DNA of 64,000 nt from Rhodopirellula halodulae. GTDB lineage: Bacteria; Planctomycetota; Planctomycetia; Pirellulales; Pirellulaceae. Each line of letters starts with the position of its first letter. Position 1 is the first letter of the stretch. The stretch is taken from positions 613,001 to 677,000 of the forward strand of contig NZ_JAJKFV010000029.1 in assembly GCF_020966775.1 (NCBI RefSeq), given 5' to 3'. The position numbers and the translations under genes were made by a program. Under the pieces are notes generated by a model that had not been told where the DNA came from, ran no database searches, and saw nothing but the letters and a program-made list of their open reading frames with translations. Below are positions 8,179 through 17,410 of the stretch, in pieces.

Positions 8179-10305
8179 ATGAGCACCACCAAACTCGCGC
8201 CGGCCGCCTTTGATCTGAATCAACCGTTCCCGCCTTCGGGGGACCAACCGGCCGCGATCGCCAAATTGATCGAAGGTTTCCAAAGCGGCAAGACCGCCCA
8301 GACCCTGCTGGGGGCCACTGGGACCGGAAAGACCTACACGATGGCGAATGTGATCGCATCGGTGCAGCGTCCCGCCCTCATTTTGAGCCACAACAAAACG
8401 CTCGCGGCCCAGCTCTACGGAGAATTCAAAGAGTTCTTCCCCAACAACGCCGTGCACTATTTCGTCAGCTACTACGACTATTACCAACCAGAAGCCTACA
8501 TCCCCCAACGGGACGTCTACATCGAAAAAGACTCCTCGATCAACGAAGAAATCGACCGCCTGCGTTTGGCGACCACCAGTTCATTGGTCAGTCGCCGTGA
8601 CGTGGTGATCGTGGCCTCGGTCAGCAGCATTTACGGTCTGGGATCGCCCGAAGATTACCGGCAATTGGTCGTCGATCTGCACCAGGGCGAGCAAACACGT
8701 CGAGATCACTTGCTGTTGAAGTTTGTGGACCTGCAGTATCAACGCAACGACATCCAGTTCGAACGAGGCAAGTTCCGCGTGCGAGGCGACTCGATCGAGC
8801 TTTGGCCCAGCTACGAAGAGTTTGCCTACCGAATCGAAATGTGGGGCGACGAGATTGAAAAGATTTCGCTGATCCATCCCACTTCGGGCGAAACGATCAA
8901 GACGACCGAGCATCTCTACATTTATCCCTGCAAGCACTTCGTGATGCCCGAGGATCGCATTCAGCGAGCCATCCGAATCATTCGCGAGGAACTGACGCAG
9001 CAGTTGGAAACGTTTCAGTCGCAAGGCAAATTGCTAGAAGCTCAACGACTTTCTGCACGCACTAAGTTCGATCTGGAAATGCTGGCGGAAGTTGGCCACT
9101 GTCCCGGAATCGAAAACTATTCGCGACCATTGGCGGGCAAGCCACCGGGGGCGACACCCGACACGTTGTACGACTTCTTTCCGAAAGACTTCATCACCTT
9201 TGTCGATGAGTCCCACGTGACGGTGCCTCAAGTACGCGCGATGTACGCCGGGGACCGAAGCCGCAAAATCACGTTGGTCGAACACGGGTTTCGATTGCCC
9301 TGCGCTCTCGATAACCGACCGTTGAAGTTCGATGAATGGGAAGAACGCACCGGTCAGATCTGTTTCGTCAGTGCCACGCCCAGCGACTACGAATTGGAAC
9401 GAACCGGCGGCGAGGTCGTTGAGCAGATCATTCGTCCCACCGGATTGCTGGATCCCGAAGTGGAGATCGTGTCGGCTCGCGGACAAGTCACACACTTGCT
9501 GGAAGAAGTGCGACTGCGTGCGGAACGCGACGAACGTGTGTTGGTCACCGCATTGACCAAGCGATTGGCGGAAGATTTGGCGACTTACTTCCAAGAACAA
9601 AGCGTTCGCTGTCGCTGGCTGCATAGCGAACTGAATGCATTCGAACGAGTCGATTTGCTGCAAGAACTTCGCAGCGGCCAGTTTGACTGTTTGGTCGGTG
9701 TGAACTTGCTTCGGGAAGGTTTGGATTTGCCCGAGGTGTCTTTAGTCGCGATTCTTGATGCGGACAAGGAAGGATTTTTGCGCAGCGAAACCAGTTTGAT
9801 CCAAACGATCGGACGAGCGGCGCGAAACGCGAATTCGAAGGTCATTTTGTACGCGGACAAGGTGACGGAATCGATGCAGATGGCCATCGACGAAACCGAA
9901 CGCCGTCGCGCGATCCAGATGGAATACAACGCCAAACATGGCATCGTTCCAAAAACGGTTCGCAAATCGATACGGCAAGGCATCGATACGGAAGCCGCCA
10001 ATCACAAGGAGTCGACTCGCAAGGCGAAGGATTCCGGCGAAGTCACTTACATCACGATCGAGTACGTCGACGCGCTCGAGCAAGAGATGTTGGCGGCTGC
10101 GGAAGATCTGGAGTTCGAGCGTGCTGCACGTCTGCGAGATCGGGTTCTGCAGTTGAAAGAGCACATTGGCAAACCGCTCTCGGAAGTCGAAATCGTGGAC
10201 GAGAAACAGGCGAGTAAATCCGGCGGCCGAGGCCGGGGACGACGCGGCGGTAAAGCAAAAGGTGCCCGGAAGGGTGCCAAGATCCCGCGTCCAAAACGTG
10301 GTTGA
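8179..10305 (+). CDS. uvrB: UvrABC excision nuclease subunit B
   Basis: 708 residues. The damage-verification helicase of nucleotide excision repair; it loads with UvrA and recruits UvrC. The protein has Walker A GATGTGKT (45-52), the damage-probing beta-hairpin [10 protein letters not shown], helicase motifs with [15 protein letters not shown] near the end of the second RecA fold, and a C-terminal UVR motif (about 630-665) that binds UvrC. A glycine/arginine/lysine tail of about 35 residues ([12 protein letters not shown]) extends past the usual end, as in several other genes of this window. The 69-bp gap to tdk must hold its promoter; no clear SOS operator was seen. Confidence 0.97.
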   Translation: MSTTKLAPAAFDLNQPFPPSGDQPAAIAKLIEGFQSGKTAQTLLGATGTGKTYTMANVIASVQRPALILSHNKTLAAQLYGEFKEFFPNNAVHYFVSYYDYYQPEAYIPQRDVYIEKDSSINEEIDRLRLATTSSLVSRRDVVIVASVSSIYGLGSPEDYRQLVVDLHQGEQTRRDHLLLKFVDLQYQRNDIQFERGKFRVRGDSIELWPSYEEFAYRIEMWGDEIEKISLIHPTSGETIKTTEHLYIYPCKHFVMPEDRIQRAIRIIREELTQQLETFQSQGKLLEAQRLSARTKFDLEMLAEVGHCPGIENYSRPLAGKPPGATPDTLYDFFPKDFITFVDESHVTVPQVRAMYAGDRSRKITLVEHGFRLPCALDNRPLKFDEWEERTGQICFVSATPSDYELERTGGEVVEQIIRPTGLLDPEVEIVSARGQVTHLLEEVRLRAERDERVLVTALTKRLAEDLATYFQEQSVRCRWLHSELNAFERVDLLQELRSGQFDCLVGVNLLREGLDLPEVSLVAILDADKEGFLRSETSLIQTIGRAARNANSKVILYADKVTESMQMAIDETERRRAIQMEYNAKHGIVPKTVRKSIRQGIDTEAANHKESTRKAKDSGEVTYITIEYVDALEQEMLAAAEDLEFERAARLRDRVLQLKEHIGKPLSEVEIVDEKQASKSGGRGRGRRGGKAKGARKGAKIPRPKRG

Positions 10306-10392
10306 GACGGGCGGAGGTTCGGCTCGCCGCGAAGAGTTTTTGAAGCTCCGCCGATTCCGTGACCGAACGTGTCACTGCTTTCCCTATCACTA

Positions 10393-10415
10393 CAGGTGTT
10401 CAACTTTGACACCTG
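10393..10415. promoter_or_regulatory. Inverted repeat CAGGTGT...ACACCTG upstream of helicase
   Basis: A perfect 7-bp inverted repeat with a 9-nt gap ends 15 bp before the helicase start and just before a good ribosome site (AAGGGAAC). It could be an operator or a leader hairpin. There is no T-run, so it is not an obvious uvrB terminator. Confidence 0.35.
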
Positions 10416-10430
10416 CAGAAAGGGAACAAG

Positions 10431-11648
10431 ATGTCCACTGCGATCCTGCCTTCCACGGCATCCGATGACAAGTCGCTCATCAATTTGGACGCTTTCGCTG
10501 TCCAGCCTCGTCCGTATCAACAGCGAATCATTCAACGTGCATTGGATGCGTTTGGATGTTCCGCCGCGTGTGATGCCGCTTTCGAACCCACCGCCTGCAC
10601 CGAAGCGACGGAGAACGGGGCAGGGCAGGGTGGGCAATCAAAATCGCGTCCGAGTAGCGTTCTGATCGAAAGCCCAACCGGCAGTGGAAAGACGGTGATG
10701 GGATTGGCGGTCGCCGCAATCATGCAACGGACATTGGGAATTCAAGTGGGGTGGGTTGCCATGCGACGCAACCTTTTGATTCAGGCCCAGGCGGAGAATG
10801 CTCGTCGGGAATTCGGCGTCGACATGCGGATGATCAGCATGTTTGACAAGAACCCGCCCAGCGTAAATTTGCTGGTGGTTGATGAAGCTCAGCACGACGC
10901 GGCAACCAGCATGGCGAACCTGCACGGCCAGATCCAACCGCAATGGACGCTCGGCCTTTCCGCGACACCGTATCGTTCCGACCGAATCAAGCTTTGTTTT
11001 GAGAACGTCATTCGGGATGCTGGCATCGCACACTTGATCGCCGACGGTTACCTCAGTCCCTATCACCACTACACGATCGAGGAGTATTCGCCTGAGACAG
11101 TCGCCACGTTGTTGATTGAAGAGCCAGAACGTTGGGGCAAGTCGCTGGTCTTCTTTCACAAGCAAACGCAATGCGATGAGTTGAAGTCGCGATTGGATGC
11201 GGCCGGAATTCGTAGCGATATCGTCACTGCAAAAACGGATCGGGAGCGACAACTGGCCAGGTTTGTCGAAGGTCAAACCGATGTGCTGATCAACATGGCG
11301 ATTTTAACGGAAGGGTTTGATTGTCCTTCATTGAAGACCGTTTTCTGTCGTCCTAGCGGTCAAGGCACCACGATTCAGATGGCCGGGCGAGTGTTGCGTC
11401 AATGTGAATCGGAACCCGTCAAGCAAGTCGTCCAGTGTCGACATACCCGGCATCCAATGATGCGAACCGCGATTCCGGCGGAGCAATACCTTTGGACCGA
11501 ATACGGGTGGCGAAGCATTTCCGGCAATCGCCAATTGGATGCCATGGCGATGGCCGCTCGCCAACGAGTCGCAAAAGCCAACGTGAGTCTGCCGAAGCTG
11601 ATCGCCGCTCACCGACCTCGCCGACGAATGCATCGTTTGACGCGTTGA
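10431..11648 (+). CDS. Superfamily II DEAQ-box helicase
   Basis: 405 residues. It shows an N-terminal Q-like segment (RPYQQRIIQRALDAF, 27-41), Walker A SPTGSGKT (81-88), DEAQ (151-154), SATPYR (177-182), a second RecA lobe with TEGFDCPSL (293-301) and motif VI QMAGRVLR (316-323). It resembles the short restriction-subunit/XPB-like helicases of phages and plasmids. No nuclease domain is visible. A 35-residue insertion between the Q segment and Walker A contains ENGAGQGG (61-68), encoded by the dispersed G-rich repeat. It is followed after 50 bp by a DUF932 gene, a common phage/plasmid pairing, so this pair is probably accessory DNA or a defence-type module. Confidence 0.8.
   Translation: MSTAILPSTASDDKSLINLDAFAVQPRPYQQRIIQRALDAFGCSAACDAAFEPTACTEATENGAGQGGQSKSRPSSVLIESPTGSGKTVMGLAVAAIMQRTLGIQVGWVAMRRNLLIQAQAENARREFGVDMRMISMFDKNPPSVNLLVVDEAQHDAATSMANLHGQIQPQWTLGLSATPYRSDRIKLCFENVIRDAGIAHLIADGYLSPYHHYTIEEYSPETVATLLIEEPERWGKSLVFFHKQTQCDELKSRLDAAGIRSDIVTAKTDRERQLARFVEGQTDVLINMAILTEGFDCPSLKTVFCRPSGQGTTIQMAGRVLRQCESEPVKQVVQCRHTRHPMMRTAIPAEQYLWTEYGWRSISGNRQLDAMAMAARQRVAKANVSLPKLIAAHRPRRRMHRLTR
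10617..10634 (+). repeat. KOPS-type G-rich repeat, plus orientation
   Basis: Two overlapping GGGNAGGG octamers (10618, 10623) inside the helicase gene, read as NGAGQGG. First member of the oriented series. Confidence 0.7.
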
Positions 11649-11698
11649 CTCTTTCTGAATCTTGCTATCGATCACCACCTCATTCAAGGAAGCCAATC

Positions 11699-12823
11699 AT
11701 GTTGACCTCAACCAAGCCACAAAACAATTTCGAAAACTCAACTCGTTTTACCTACGCACTGGCCAGCGTACGCGACATTCGCGTGGGCGAGGTGCATCGT
11801 TCACCGGGAGGCCGGATCAGTTTGAAGGAGCTGGAAATTGATGGGCAGCCGGTGGCTGCAACGCGTCGATTTTGGCGTTCTTTTTTCACTCGCTTTGGAA
11901 TCGCTGAGAACGTCTTCCGCTACTTTCGCCCCGACGAAGTGTTCGCTCGTATCCAATCGCAGCGTGAGGATGTTTCGTTTCGTTACTGCATCGCTCGGTC
12001 CAATTTGGCTGACTCAAAAAGAGCGGATCAACTGTTGGCCATCACGAACCCCAATCGTCCCATCATTCGCTACGACGATATTCGTGGGCTGTTGGATCAA
12101 AACGGTGGACAAGACGTTCGCTATCACAACGGCGTCGTGACCAGTACCCACGCGCCGCGAGGCGGAAGTCGACAATTCGCAATCGGAGGCGACCAGTTTC
12201 GAGATCGATTCTGTTTGGAAACGCCGGTCGACGGATATGGGCATCCTCGATTGTTCCTGTCGATGCTTCGATTGGTGTGTAGCAACGGCATGATTGGACA
12301 CGCCAAGGCGTTTCGAAGCGATGTCCCTGTTGGCAAGAACATGGAACACTGCATCGTGCGGGCGTTGGAGTCGTTTGACAACGGCGATGGCTACGCCGCG
12401 TTGCGGCAGAGGTTTGAATCCAGCCAGACATCTTGGGCGTCCGTGCACGAGTGCTTGCGTTTGAACGAGTTGCTGGAGTCGCTTCGTCGGGACGAGCAGC
12501 TCACTCAAACTGGTTTGGTTGGGCGTTTCCGCTCAATTGCGGGAGATCTGAATGAGCTCTATGGCCTTGCGAACCTGGATGCTCTCAGCGACAAGCGGCG
12601 AAGAATTCTGCCCAGCAAGGCTCGCGTTTACGACCTCATCAATTTTGCTAGCGAGGTGGCAACTCATCATGCGAAAGCCGATGGTGCCAATCGCATTCAA
12701 GCATGGCTTGGCTCGCTGATTTCCGAGGAATTTGACCTGGAAGGCACCGCCAACTCCGGAGCCGACTTCGACGCATTCTTTGTTCCGAGCAATGATGGGT
12801 TGCCAGCACAGAGTCGCAATTGA
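11699..12823 (+). CDS. DUF932 family phage/plasmid-like protein
   Basis: 374 residues from ATG 11699, which has a good ribosome site (CAAGGA). The frame is open upstream to 11435 but overlaps the helicase. It resembles the DUF932 proteins found on phages and plasmids (SRQFAIGGDQFRDRF, then a LRLVCSNGMIG core and a helical C-terminus). Function is unknown; several relatives sit beside helicases or recombination genes. Operon position behind the helicase suggests a joint role in DNA processing. Confidence 0.7.
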   Translation: MLTSTKPQNNFENSTRFTYALASVRDIRVGEVHRSPGGRISLKELEIDGQPVAATRRFWRSFFTRFGIAENVFRYFRPDEVFARIQSQREDVSFRYCIARSNLADSKRADQLLAITNPNRPIIRYDDIRGLLDQNGGQDVRYHNGVVTSTHAPRGGSRQFAIGGDQFRDRFCLETPVDGYGHPRLFLSMLRLVCSNGMIGHAKAFRSDVPVGKNMEHCIVRALESFDNGDGYAALRQRFESSQTSWASVHECLRLNELLESLRRDEQLTQTGLVGRFRSIAGDLNELYGLANLDALSDKRRRILPSKARVYDLINFASEVATHHAKADGANRIQAWLGSLISEEFDLEGTANSGADFDAFFVPSNDGLPAQSRN

Positions 12824-12947
12824 GGAACAAATGTGCGATGCCGACTGACGCAGCTTGCTTCTTGAGATTGACGGCGGGTTTTGAGAGAGAGTATCGAACG
12901 TTTATGAAATATTCACGTTCGATTCACTTTGTCGATTTGAGATCCCC

Positions 12948-15710
12948 GTGACGAGATTAGCGAACACCAGTCAGTTCGGCCAAATCTCGGAGTCTGCAGG
13001 TGTGGCTGCGCACCATTGCTTATCGGAGGCTCCTGTCAATGTGCGTGTGATTCGGACGCTTGGGAAGGGCAGAGCTGCCACGGCTGAGCTCGTCGAGGCA
13101 ACTTGGGAAGACGGAAAAAGCCGTCGTTTGGTTGAAAAGGTTTTTGCCCCCGGCCTGCTGACTCGCTGTATCTATCGCTTGGCCTTTGCCGCTCCATTTG
13201 CTTACCAATCGAATCGCCACGCGATATTGGCCTGTTTCTACCGCCGAAGCGTGGTGTCGCGGATGCTTGAAGCATCCGCCCTTTGCGATGAACGCGAAAG
13301 TTTGGTCGATGTTGCGCTTCCGGAATACGTCCGCTACGATCGCAAGCGGGATGCCTACGTTCTCGCCGCGAGTTTTGTCGAAGGTCGTGGTCCAATCCCA
13401 GCCTGCGTCCACTCAAACCCGATGGCTGCGGAAAACGAGATGTCCGGCCTAGTCGCCGAAATGAAACGAGTTGAGCGACAACTGATTGAATTCGGGTTGG
13501 TTGGCTCTGGTTGGCAGGTGGCGCCCGGGGCCATGGTGTCGACCGCAAATCTGCTTCTTTCGGATCGGTCAGGTTTGCGTGTTGTTCATCCAGATGAGCC
13601 GGAAAACGTTTCGGCGAGAAGTCTCCGCTACACGATCATCGACTTGGAATCTGGGATACCGGCTGTTTTGCTCTGGCGGTATGTGTGGCAAAGCTGGCGC
13701 CGAGGGGCTGTCTTTCCGTTCGATGATCTAGATTCGCGGAAACTTCGAGCTTCCTGTGCCGAGTTGTGTGCCCGACTTATTTGCAGAGGTGAGCGAAGTC
13801 TGGCAGAAAAACTGTCGGCGGATGTGGAGTGTTTACTGGCTGCGGATGAGCAATGGAAAGCAGGAGAAATCGCCGCGTTTCGACGACCATGGACTTGGTT
13901 GTCCGCTCAACGACGAACTTGCTATCGTCGAACTTGCATTGATCGATGGCAGCAGCAACGCGTGGTCGATCCAGAAAACGCAGCGGCCTTGCTTACAAGC
14001 CGATGGTTCTTCGTCTTCTTATGGCTGCTGGGTCTGTGCCCACCCAGTGCGATAGGCCGATGGCTTCAGGCCTGCTTTGCAAATCGCTCTCATCAGGAAC
14101 GGGTTCGTCAATTCGCGACGAACAGTCGTGTTCGCGCCGCGTTCTTGGTGAAATACCGTCGCCAGCAGTGGAAAACACTGTGTGAACAGCAGCGATGTTC
14201 CAATCGAAGTGGACCTGCTTCGAGTTGGGGGCTAGTTGGGCATCGTTTGCTTCGTTATTCAACCACTGCGGGTCTGCACCGCTATTTAACCGATCCGAAA
14301 CGACGTGCACGCCGAAATGCTCAAATGCGGGCGTTGGTTTGCCGCGGGAGCTATCAAATCGCATTTGGTCGCAAGGTGTTCCGGGCGACGACCCAACGCT
14401 GGCAATCTCGCAATTGGTTGACGGAACGAGAAGCAACGAACCTGAATAACCAGTTCAGCGGACCTCAACTAGCTGTTTACTCACGTGGTTTGGGGATGCA
14501 TGTTGCGATCAAGTTCCTCTACCCTCTGATCACTCCGTTGAAGCTGGGGGGACTCACGATGGCATTGGCCGGCCGCAGTGTCTGGTTTGCCGTGTTGCCA
14601 ATCATGATCCTGCCTGCAGCGAGAACACTGGTCACACTCTTCAGTTTGCTAGCAAATCGGTCTCATGGTGTTCCGCATCGACATGCAATCTTGGTGGGAG
14701 CGATCCCGATGGTTGGTTCGGCGGCGTTCATCGTTCAAATGTGGACCGCGAACCCTGTAGTCTCAAAATTTCTGTTGCGAGACTTTGCTTCTCGGTTTGC
14801 AAGGAAGATTCCCGTTTACGGTGGCCCCGACTCACGCACCGAACATGCCGTGCTCGCCATTGGTGAACGATTGCTTCAATTGTTCGCCGCATTCCATTCA
14901 GCCTCGAAAGAAGTAGCAGCATCAATGTCACCAAAGAATGACACACGCGATGTTCAAAGGCCCGTCGTCAAAAAGCAGTTGCAATCGATGCGTTGGCCAT
15001 ACCCCAACGTGCTACGAGATTCGTTGTTGTTGACCGGAGTGTGCTGCGGCGCACTGTTGGCGGCAGGAAGCTTGATGACGGATTCGCTTCCCGCTCAATG
15101 GCTAACCGGCGAAAACGGTGCTCTTGAATCCACCCAATTGGTGGTCTTGGTCTGCACGGCGATTGCCGGTTGCTGGTCGTTGCTTCGTGTAAAAACATCG
15201 AGTTGGAAAAGTATCGCCGTCGCCTTGGTTTGCGTTGCGGTTGCGGCGGCGGCCCGGGAAGTTCCATCTGCGGTGAGTCAAGCATCCCTCACCAATGGTG
15301 CCCGTCAAACGGCAGAGCAAACCGGCTTCGCGATTTCTGGAACTTGGAAGCACACGGTCATCGCCGTTGCCGTTTGCATTTGGCTGTCGCGTGTTGCTTA
15401 CGCCTGGGTGAAATTTCCTGAAGATCGCAAATTGTGGTTCTCGCCGGCGTTCGTTTGGCCCGCGATTCCTTTCGCGACCTGTTTCGTTCTTGCAGAGCTA
15501 TTCGAGCGACTGAAGTGGGTGGCAGCGGAGGAAACCGTTGAGGTGTGGGGCTACACCATGATGATGGCTGTCGCAATTTGGATGATCCGAAACGCCAATG
15601 TTCTTCAGGCACGTTCCTTTCAAGAAACGGATCGGGAACCTCTGCCTGCCAACTTGCGAGTTGTGAGCAACATGGATTGTCCCGATCAACATACGGAGCG
15701 AGCTGCATAG
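12948..15710 (+). CDS. Large membrane protein with kinase-like N-terminus
   Basis: 920 residues from a GTG start. The first 330 residues recall lipopolysaccharide-kinase or protein-kinase folds: LGKGRAATAELVEA (glycine-rich strand), VEKVF (possible lysine strand), YTIIDLES (a possible metal-binding D). A clear HRD loop is missing. The rest is very rich in arginine and tryptophan, then has hydrophobic segments near 520-600 and six more from about 690 to 890. The last block (ENGALESTQ, then VAAEETVEVWGY) recalls a membrane family with paired acidic motifs. A glycosyltransferase gene follows, so a role in surface glycan or lipid modification is plausible. Kinase activity is not established. Confidence 0.55.
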   Translation: MTRLANTSQFGQISESAGVAAHHCLSEAPVNVRVIRTLGKGRAATAELVEATWEDGKSRRLVEKVFAPGLLTRCIYRLAFAAPFAYQSNRHAILACFYRRSVVSRMLEASALCDERESLVDVALPEYVRYDRKRDAYVLAASFVEGRGPIPACVHSNPMAAENEMSGLVAEMKRVERQLIEFGLVGSGWQVAPGAMVSTANLLLSDRSGLRVVHPDEPENVSARSLRYTIIDLESGIPAVLLWRYVWQSWRRGAVFPFDDLDSRKLRASCAELCARLICRGERSLAEKLSADVECLLAADEQWKAGEIAAFRRPWTWLSAQRRTCYRRTCIDRWQQQRVVDPENAAALLTSRWFFVFLWLLGLCPPSAIGRWLQACFANRSHQERVRQFATNSRVRAAFLVKYRRQQWKTLCEQQRCSNRSGPASSWGLVGHRLLRYSTTAGLHRYLTDPKRRARRNAQMRALVCRGSYQIAFGRKVFRATTQRWQSRNWLTEREATNLNNQFSGPQLAVYSRGLGMHVAIKFLYPLITPLKLGGLTMALAGRSVWFAVLPIMILPAARTLVTLFSLLANRSHGVPHRHAILVGAIPMVGSAAFIVQMWTANPVVSKFLLRDFASRFARKIPVYGGPDSRTEHAVLAIGERLLQLFAAFHSASKEVAASMSPKNDTRDVQRPVVKKQLQSMRWPYPNVLRDSLLLTGVCCGALLAAGSLMTDSLPAQWLTGENGALESTQLVVLVCTAIAGCWSLLRVKTSSWKSIAVALVCVAVAAAAREVPSAVSQASLTNGARQTAEQTGFAISGTWKHTVIAVAVCIWLSRVAYAWVKFPEDRKLWFSPAFVWPAIPFATCFVLAELFERLKWVAAEETVEVWGYTMMMAVAIWMIRNANVLQARSFQETDREPLPANLRVVSNMDCPDQHTERAA

Positions 15711-15817
15711 AGAGCAGAATTCGGTCTGGAATCTGTTTTGCTGGTTGAGTATGGTCCGGCGGAAACCTGAAAGGGGAACCGGCCCCCAACCCAACCCGAA
15801 CATGGATGCAAAATCAC

Positions 15818-16654
15818 ATGGCGACCGTTGTCTGCACCCGTTGGTTGGACGCGTTCCCGGCATCGTATGTCACCGTATTGAGAAACGCGGTTGCCGCGAA
15901 CTTGGATCGTCCTCATCGTTTCGTCTGTGTGACGGACAACGTGGCTGGATTGACTGACGGTGTCGAAGGAATCCAGATGCCTGATCTTGGAATTCCTCTG
16001 CAGCGTCAACGAAAAGGTTGCTGGCCTAAGCTGTCGATCCTCGCGCCGGGCCTTTTACCAGCGAATGAGCCGACGCTCTATCTAGATCTCGATGTGGTGG
16101 TCAATCAGGATCTGGATGGATTCTTTGATCGCTTGGAGTCGGAACGAGGTTTTCACGCGTTGCGAGAGTGGAATCCGACGCTTTGGAACCTCGCCCCTTT
16201 GAAAATGCGACCCGACCGCGGTGTTCAGGGATCAATTCTGGGTTTTTATCCCGGCGAACAAACTGAGTTGTTCCGTCGATTCAATGAGAACCAATCCGAA
16301 TGCTTCAAACGCTTTCCATTGGATCAAGACTTCCTGACCGCACACGTTGATGATGTTCGCTATTGGCCGTTTGACTGGACCGCCAGCTTCAAATGGCATT
16401 GCCTGAAATATTACCCATTCAATCAGATCTTCCCAAAAATCAAACGCCCAGAAAAGGCGAAGATCGTGGTGTTCCACGGCGATCCTCGGCCAATCGATGT
16501 TGTGCCTCAGGGTGACTATCACTGGGGCACCAAACGAAAATTTGGTCGCGGTCCCGTGGATTGGGTTCGTGACTACTGGTTGGCGCATGACGTGAGTTGG
16601 AAAGAAAAGTCAACGACGTCAAACGCAATGTCTTTTCATCGCATGGCTGCATAA
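15818..16654 (+). CDS. GT8-like glycosyltransferase
   Basis: 278 residues. MATVVCTRW begins the first strand; another ATG four codons upstream (15806) is possible. The DxD-type metal/sugar-nucleotide motif is LYLDLDVVV (around residues 88-96). Later come GVQGSILGF, FPLDQDF and VVFHGDPRP, a pattern seen in capsule- and lipopolysaccharide-type family 8 related transferases. It is cytoplasmic, with no signal or membrane segment. It follows the kinase-like membrane protein by about 100 bp and may modify the same surface glycan. The donor sugar is unknown. Confidence 0.75.
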   Translation: MATVVCTRWLDAFPASYVTVLRNAVAANLDRPHRFVCVTDNVAGLTDGVEGIQMPDLGIPLQRQRKGCWPKLSILAPGLLPANEPTLYLDLDVVVNQDLDGFFDRLESERGFHALREWNPTLWNLAPLKMRPDRGVQGSILGFYPGEQTELFRRFNENQSECFKRFPLDQDFLTAHVDDVRYWPFDWTASFKWHCLKYYPFNQIFPKIKRPEKAKIVVFHGDPRPIDVVPQGDYHWGTKRKFGRGPVDWVRDYWLAHDVSWKEKSTTSNAMSFHRMAA

Positions 16655-16811
16655 ATCACGTGTGTCAGCCTGTGGAGCAACGTTACTAACGGATGCGAAG
16701 GAATGACCGGTGCCAAAGTCATTTCTGCAGCGGGCCGTTTGTCCTGCCTTCTTCTCGTTCCGCTGCCGGGATAAAACTGCGGAAACATTTCGTTTCACGT
16801 AGAGAGACATC

Positions 16812-17327
16812 ATGATCGGACAAATGATTGCTGAGTCCGGGCGGCTTTGTGTGGGATATGCACGTCGCCTCTTAGACGGTGTGACAGAGGACAATTTTGC
16901 GAGGTTTGCCCGTGTGGGAGACACCGTCATTCAGTCCAACCATCCGGCGTTCATTCTTGGACACCTGAATCAATATCCCCAGCAGATCATCACGCAATTG
17001 GGCGGCGATGCATCGGCGATTAGACCTTCCGAGAAGTACGAGGCGTTGTTTTCGAAAACAGCAACGTGCTTAGACGATCCAGACGGCACTTTATATCCGT
17101 CCATGAATGAAGTGGTTGAGAAATTCTTCGCCTCTCACGAAGCGGCGATTGAAACGTTGCTAGGGACTGAGGATGCCGCGTTTCAGGTGGAAACGCCCGT
17201 GCCGCATATGCGGGAGAAGTTCTCGACCCTTGGTTCGTTGCATGCGTTCTACTTCAGCGGCCACATGATGCTGCACGTTGGTCAGTTCAGCGCTTGGCGA
17301 CGTGCGATGGGGATGGGCCCCGCTTAA
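16812..17327 (+). CDS. DinB-like metal-binding protein
   Basis: 171 residues with the four-helix layout of the DinB/YfiT family. Histidines at NHPAFILGHL and at HMMLHVGQFSAWRR provide the usual three metal ligands. Relatives include stress-induced proteins and thiol-dependent transferases. The start has a GAGAGA ribosome site. The gene ends in front of a strong shared terminator. Confidence 0.8.
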   Translation: MIGQMIAESGRLCVGYARRLLDGVTEDNFARFARVGDTVIQSNHPAFILGHLNQYPQQIITQLGGDASAIRPSEKYEALFSKTATCLDDPDGTLYPSMNEVVEKFFASHEAAIETLLGTEDAAFQVETPVPHMREKFSTLGSLHAFYFSGHMMLHVGQFSAWRRAMGMGPA

Positions 17328-17360
17328 CACAATCGATCGCGAAGCAAGTTGACAAAAAAA

Positions 17361-17390
17361 GGCTCGGTGATTTCTCACCGAGCCTTTTGT
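17361..17390. terminator. Bidirectional intrinsic terminator
   Basis: A perfect 10-bp stem GGCTCGGTGA / TCACCGAGCC with a 4-nt loop, an A-run on the left and a T-rich run on the right. It separates the convergent dinB-like and glgP genes and can work in both directions. Confidence 0.9.
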
Positions 17391-17410
17391 CTTTTCGATT
17401 GTGGACCGAA

